DNA from: Bermanella sp. WJH001
Lineage (GTDB): Bacteria > Pseudomonadota > Gammaproteobacteria > Pseudomonadales > Oceanobacteraceae
Direction: 5' to 3'
DNA: 64,000 nt
Assembly: GCF_030070105.1 (NCBI RefSeq)
Contig: NZ_JASJOO010000004.1
Span: forward strand, 52,989 to 116,988
This document shows positions 63,922 through 64,000 of this stretch, piece after piece. How positions within the stretch are numbered: position 1 is the first letter of the stretch; every line of letters begins with the position of its first letter. Under the pieces are notes generated by a model that ran no database searches, was not told the DNA's origin, and saw only the letters and a program-made list of their open reading frames with translations. Both the position numbers and the translations under genes were made by a program.

Positions 63922-64000
63922 AAGCTTGACGATGACCTACTCTCACATGGGGAGACCCCACACTACCATCGGCGATGCGTCGTTTCACTACTGAGTTCGG
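63922..64000 (-). rRNA. rrf: 5S ribosomal RNA, 3' part
   Basis: The minus-strand sequence carries the conserved CCGAACTCAGTAGTGAAACG, then GATGGTAGTGTGGGGTCTCC and GAGAGTAGGTCATCGTCAAGC, which is the 3' two thirds of 5S rRNA. The gene continues beyond the right edge. It is the last gene of an rRNA operon reading into this window, ending in the terminator at 63881-63914. The 3' end is placed within 1-3 nt. Confidence 0.95.

Overview
The window reads as chromosome of a marine-type gammaproteobacterium, most like the Oceanospirillales (Bermanella, Oleispira or Thalassolituus relatives). This placement is an inference from the gene set: RecBCD, a gcv locus, a complete Entner-Doudoroff operon, E. 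coli-like YjjV, RlmF, TrmN6, YghU and GloC, moderate AT-richness and the 5S rRNA 3' end. No phage, plasmid or insertion-sequence genes were seen. The window is mainly core genome with small accessory patches.

Layout. 1-6.1 kb: the 5' part of a DUF1329 gene, DJ-1 and TatD-type hydrolases, TrmN6, a Bax-like glucosaminidase, RlmF and MsrA. 6.1-14.9 kb: a tightly overlapping recC-recB-recD operon. 15-17.9 kb: a lone Hpt domain, a methyltransferase, a DsbA-fold isomerase and a secreted FilA-like protein. 18-26.9 kb: gcvT-gcvH and gcvP, separated by a PilJ-type hybrid histidine kinase and an APC permease. 26.9-27.9 kb: a small island with a higBA toxin-antitoxin pair, flanked by the true gcvP end and a degenerate second copy of the gcvP 3' end. 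27.9-31 kb: a LysR regulator divergent from a GST gene broken by two frameshifts, then an AraC/AhpD-like pair and a 41-nt tandem repeat. 31.3-41.6 kb: small membrane proteins, a PlpD-type patatin phospholipase, two YkgJ-type Cys-cluster proteins, a GlxA-like regulator divergent from a MAPEG protein across a large palindrome, an NLP (NPP1) family secreted protein, YghU, a sodium/solute symporter and an RRM protein.

41.7-44.5 kb holds a MASE1-CHASE hybrid histidine kinase split in two by a 7-nt tandem repeat located exactly at the phospho-acceptor His. 44.5-49.9 kb: an RND efflux pump with its adaptor, a translationally coupled acetyltransferase and a divergent TetR regulator with two operator-like palindromes. 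49.9-55.3 kb: O-methyltransferase, GloC, an HD-GYP protein, AzoR, a PAP2 phosphatase and a putative outer-membrane protein. 55.3-59.9 kb: zwf-pgl-edd-eda, which together convert glucose-6-phosphate to pyruvate and glyceraldehyde-3-phosphate. 60.2-62.7 kb: a sialidase-fold gene coupled to two unnamed membrane-protein genes. 62.9-63.8 kb: a MaoC-like gene. The window ends in the 3' part of a 5S rRNA gene on the minus strand.

The items most worth following up are the split kinase with its heptamer repeat, the gcvP-tail duplication around higBA, the 39-nt palindrome before the GlxA-like gene, the sialidase/membrane operon, the sensor-plus-permease insertion in the gcv locus and the orphan plus-strand terminator near 50.67 kb. 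No clearly new multi-gene system such as a defence island was identified.
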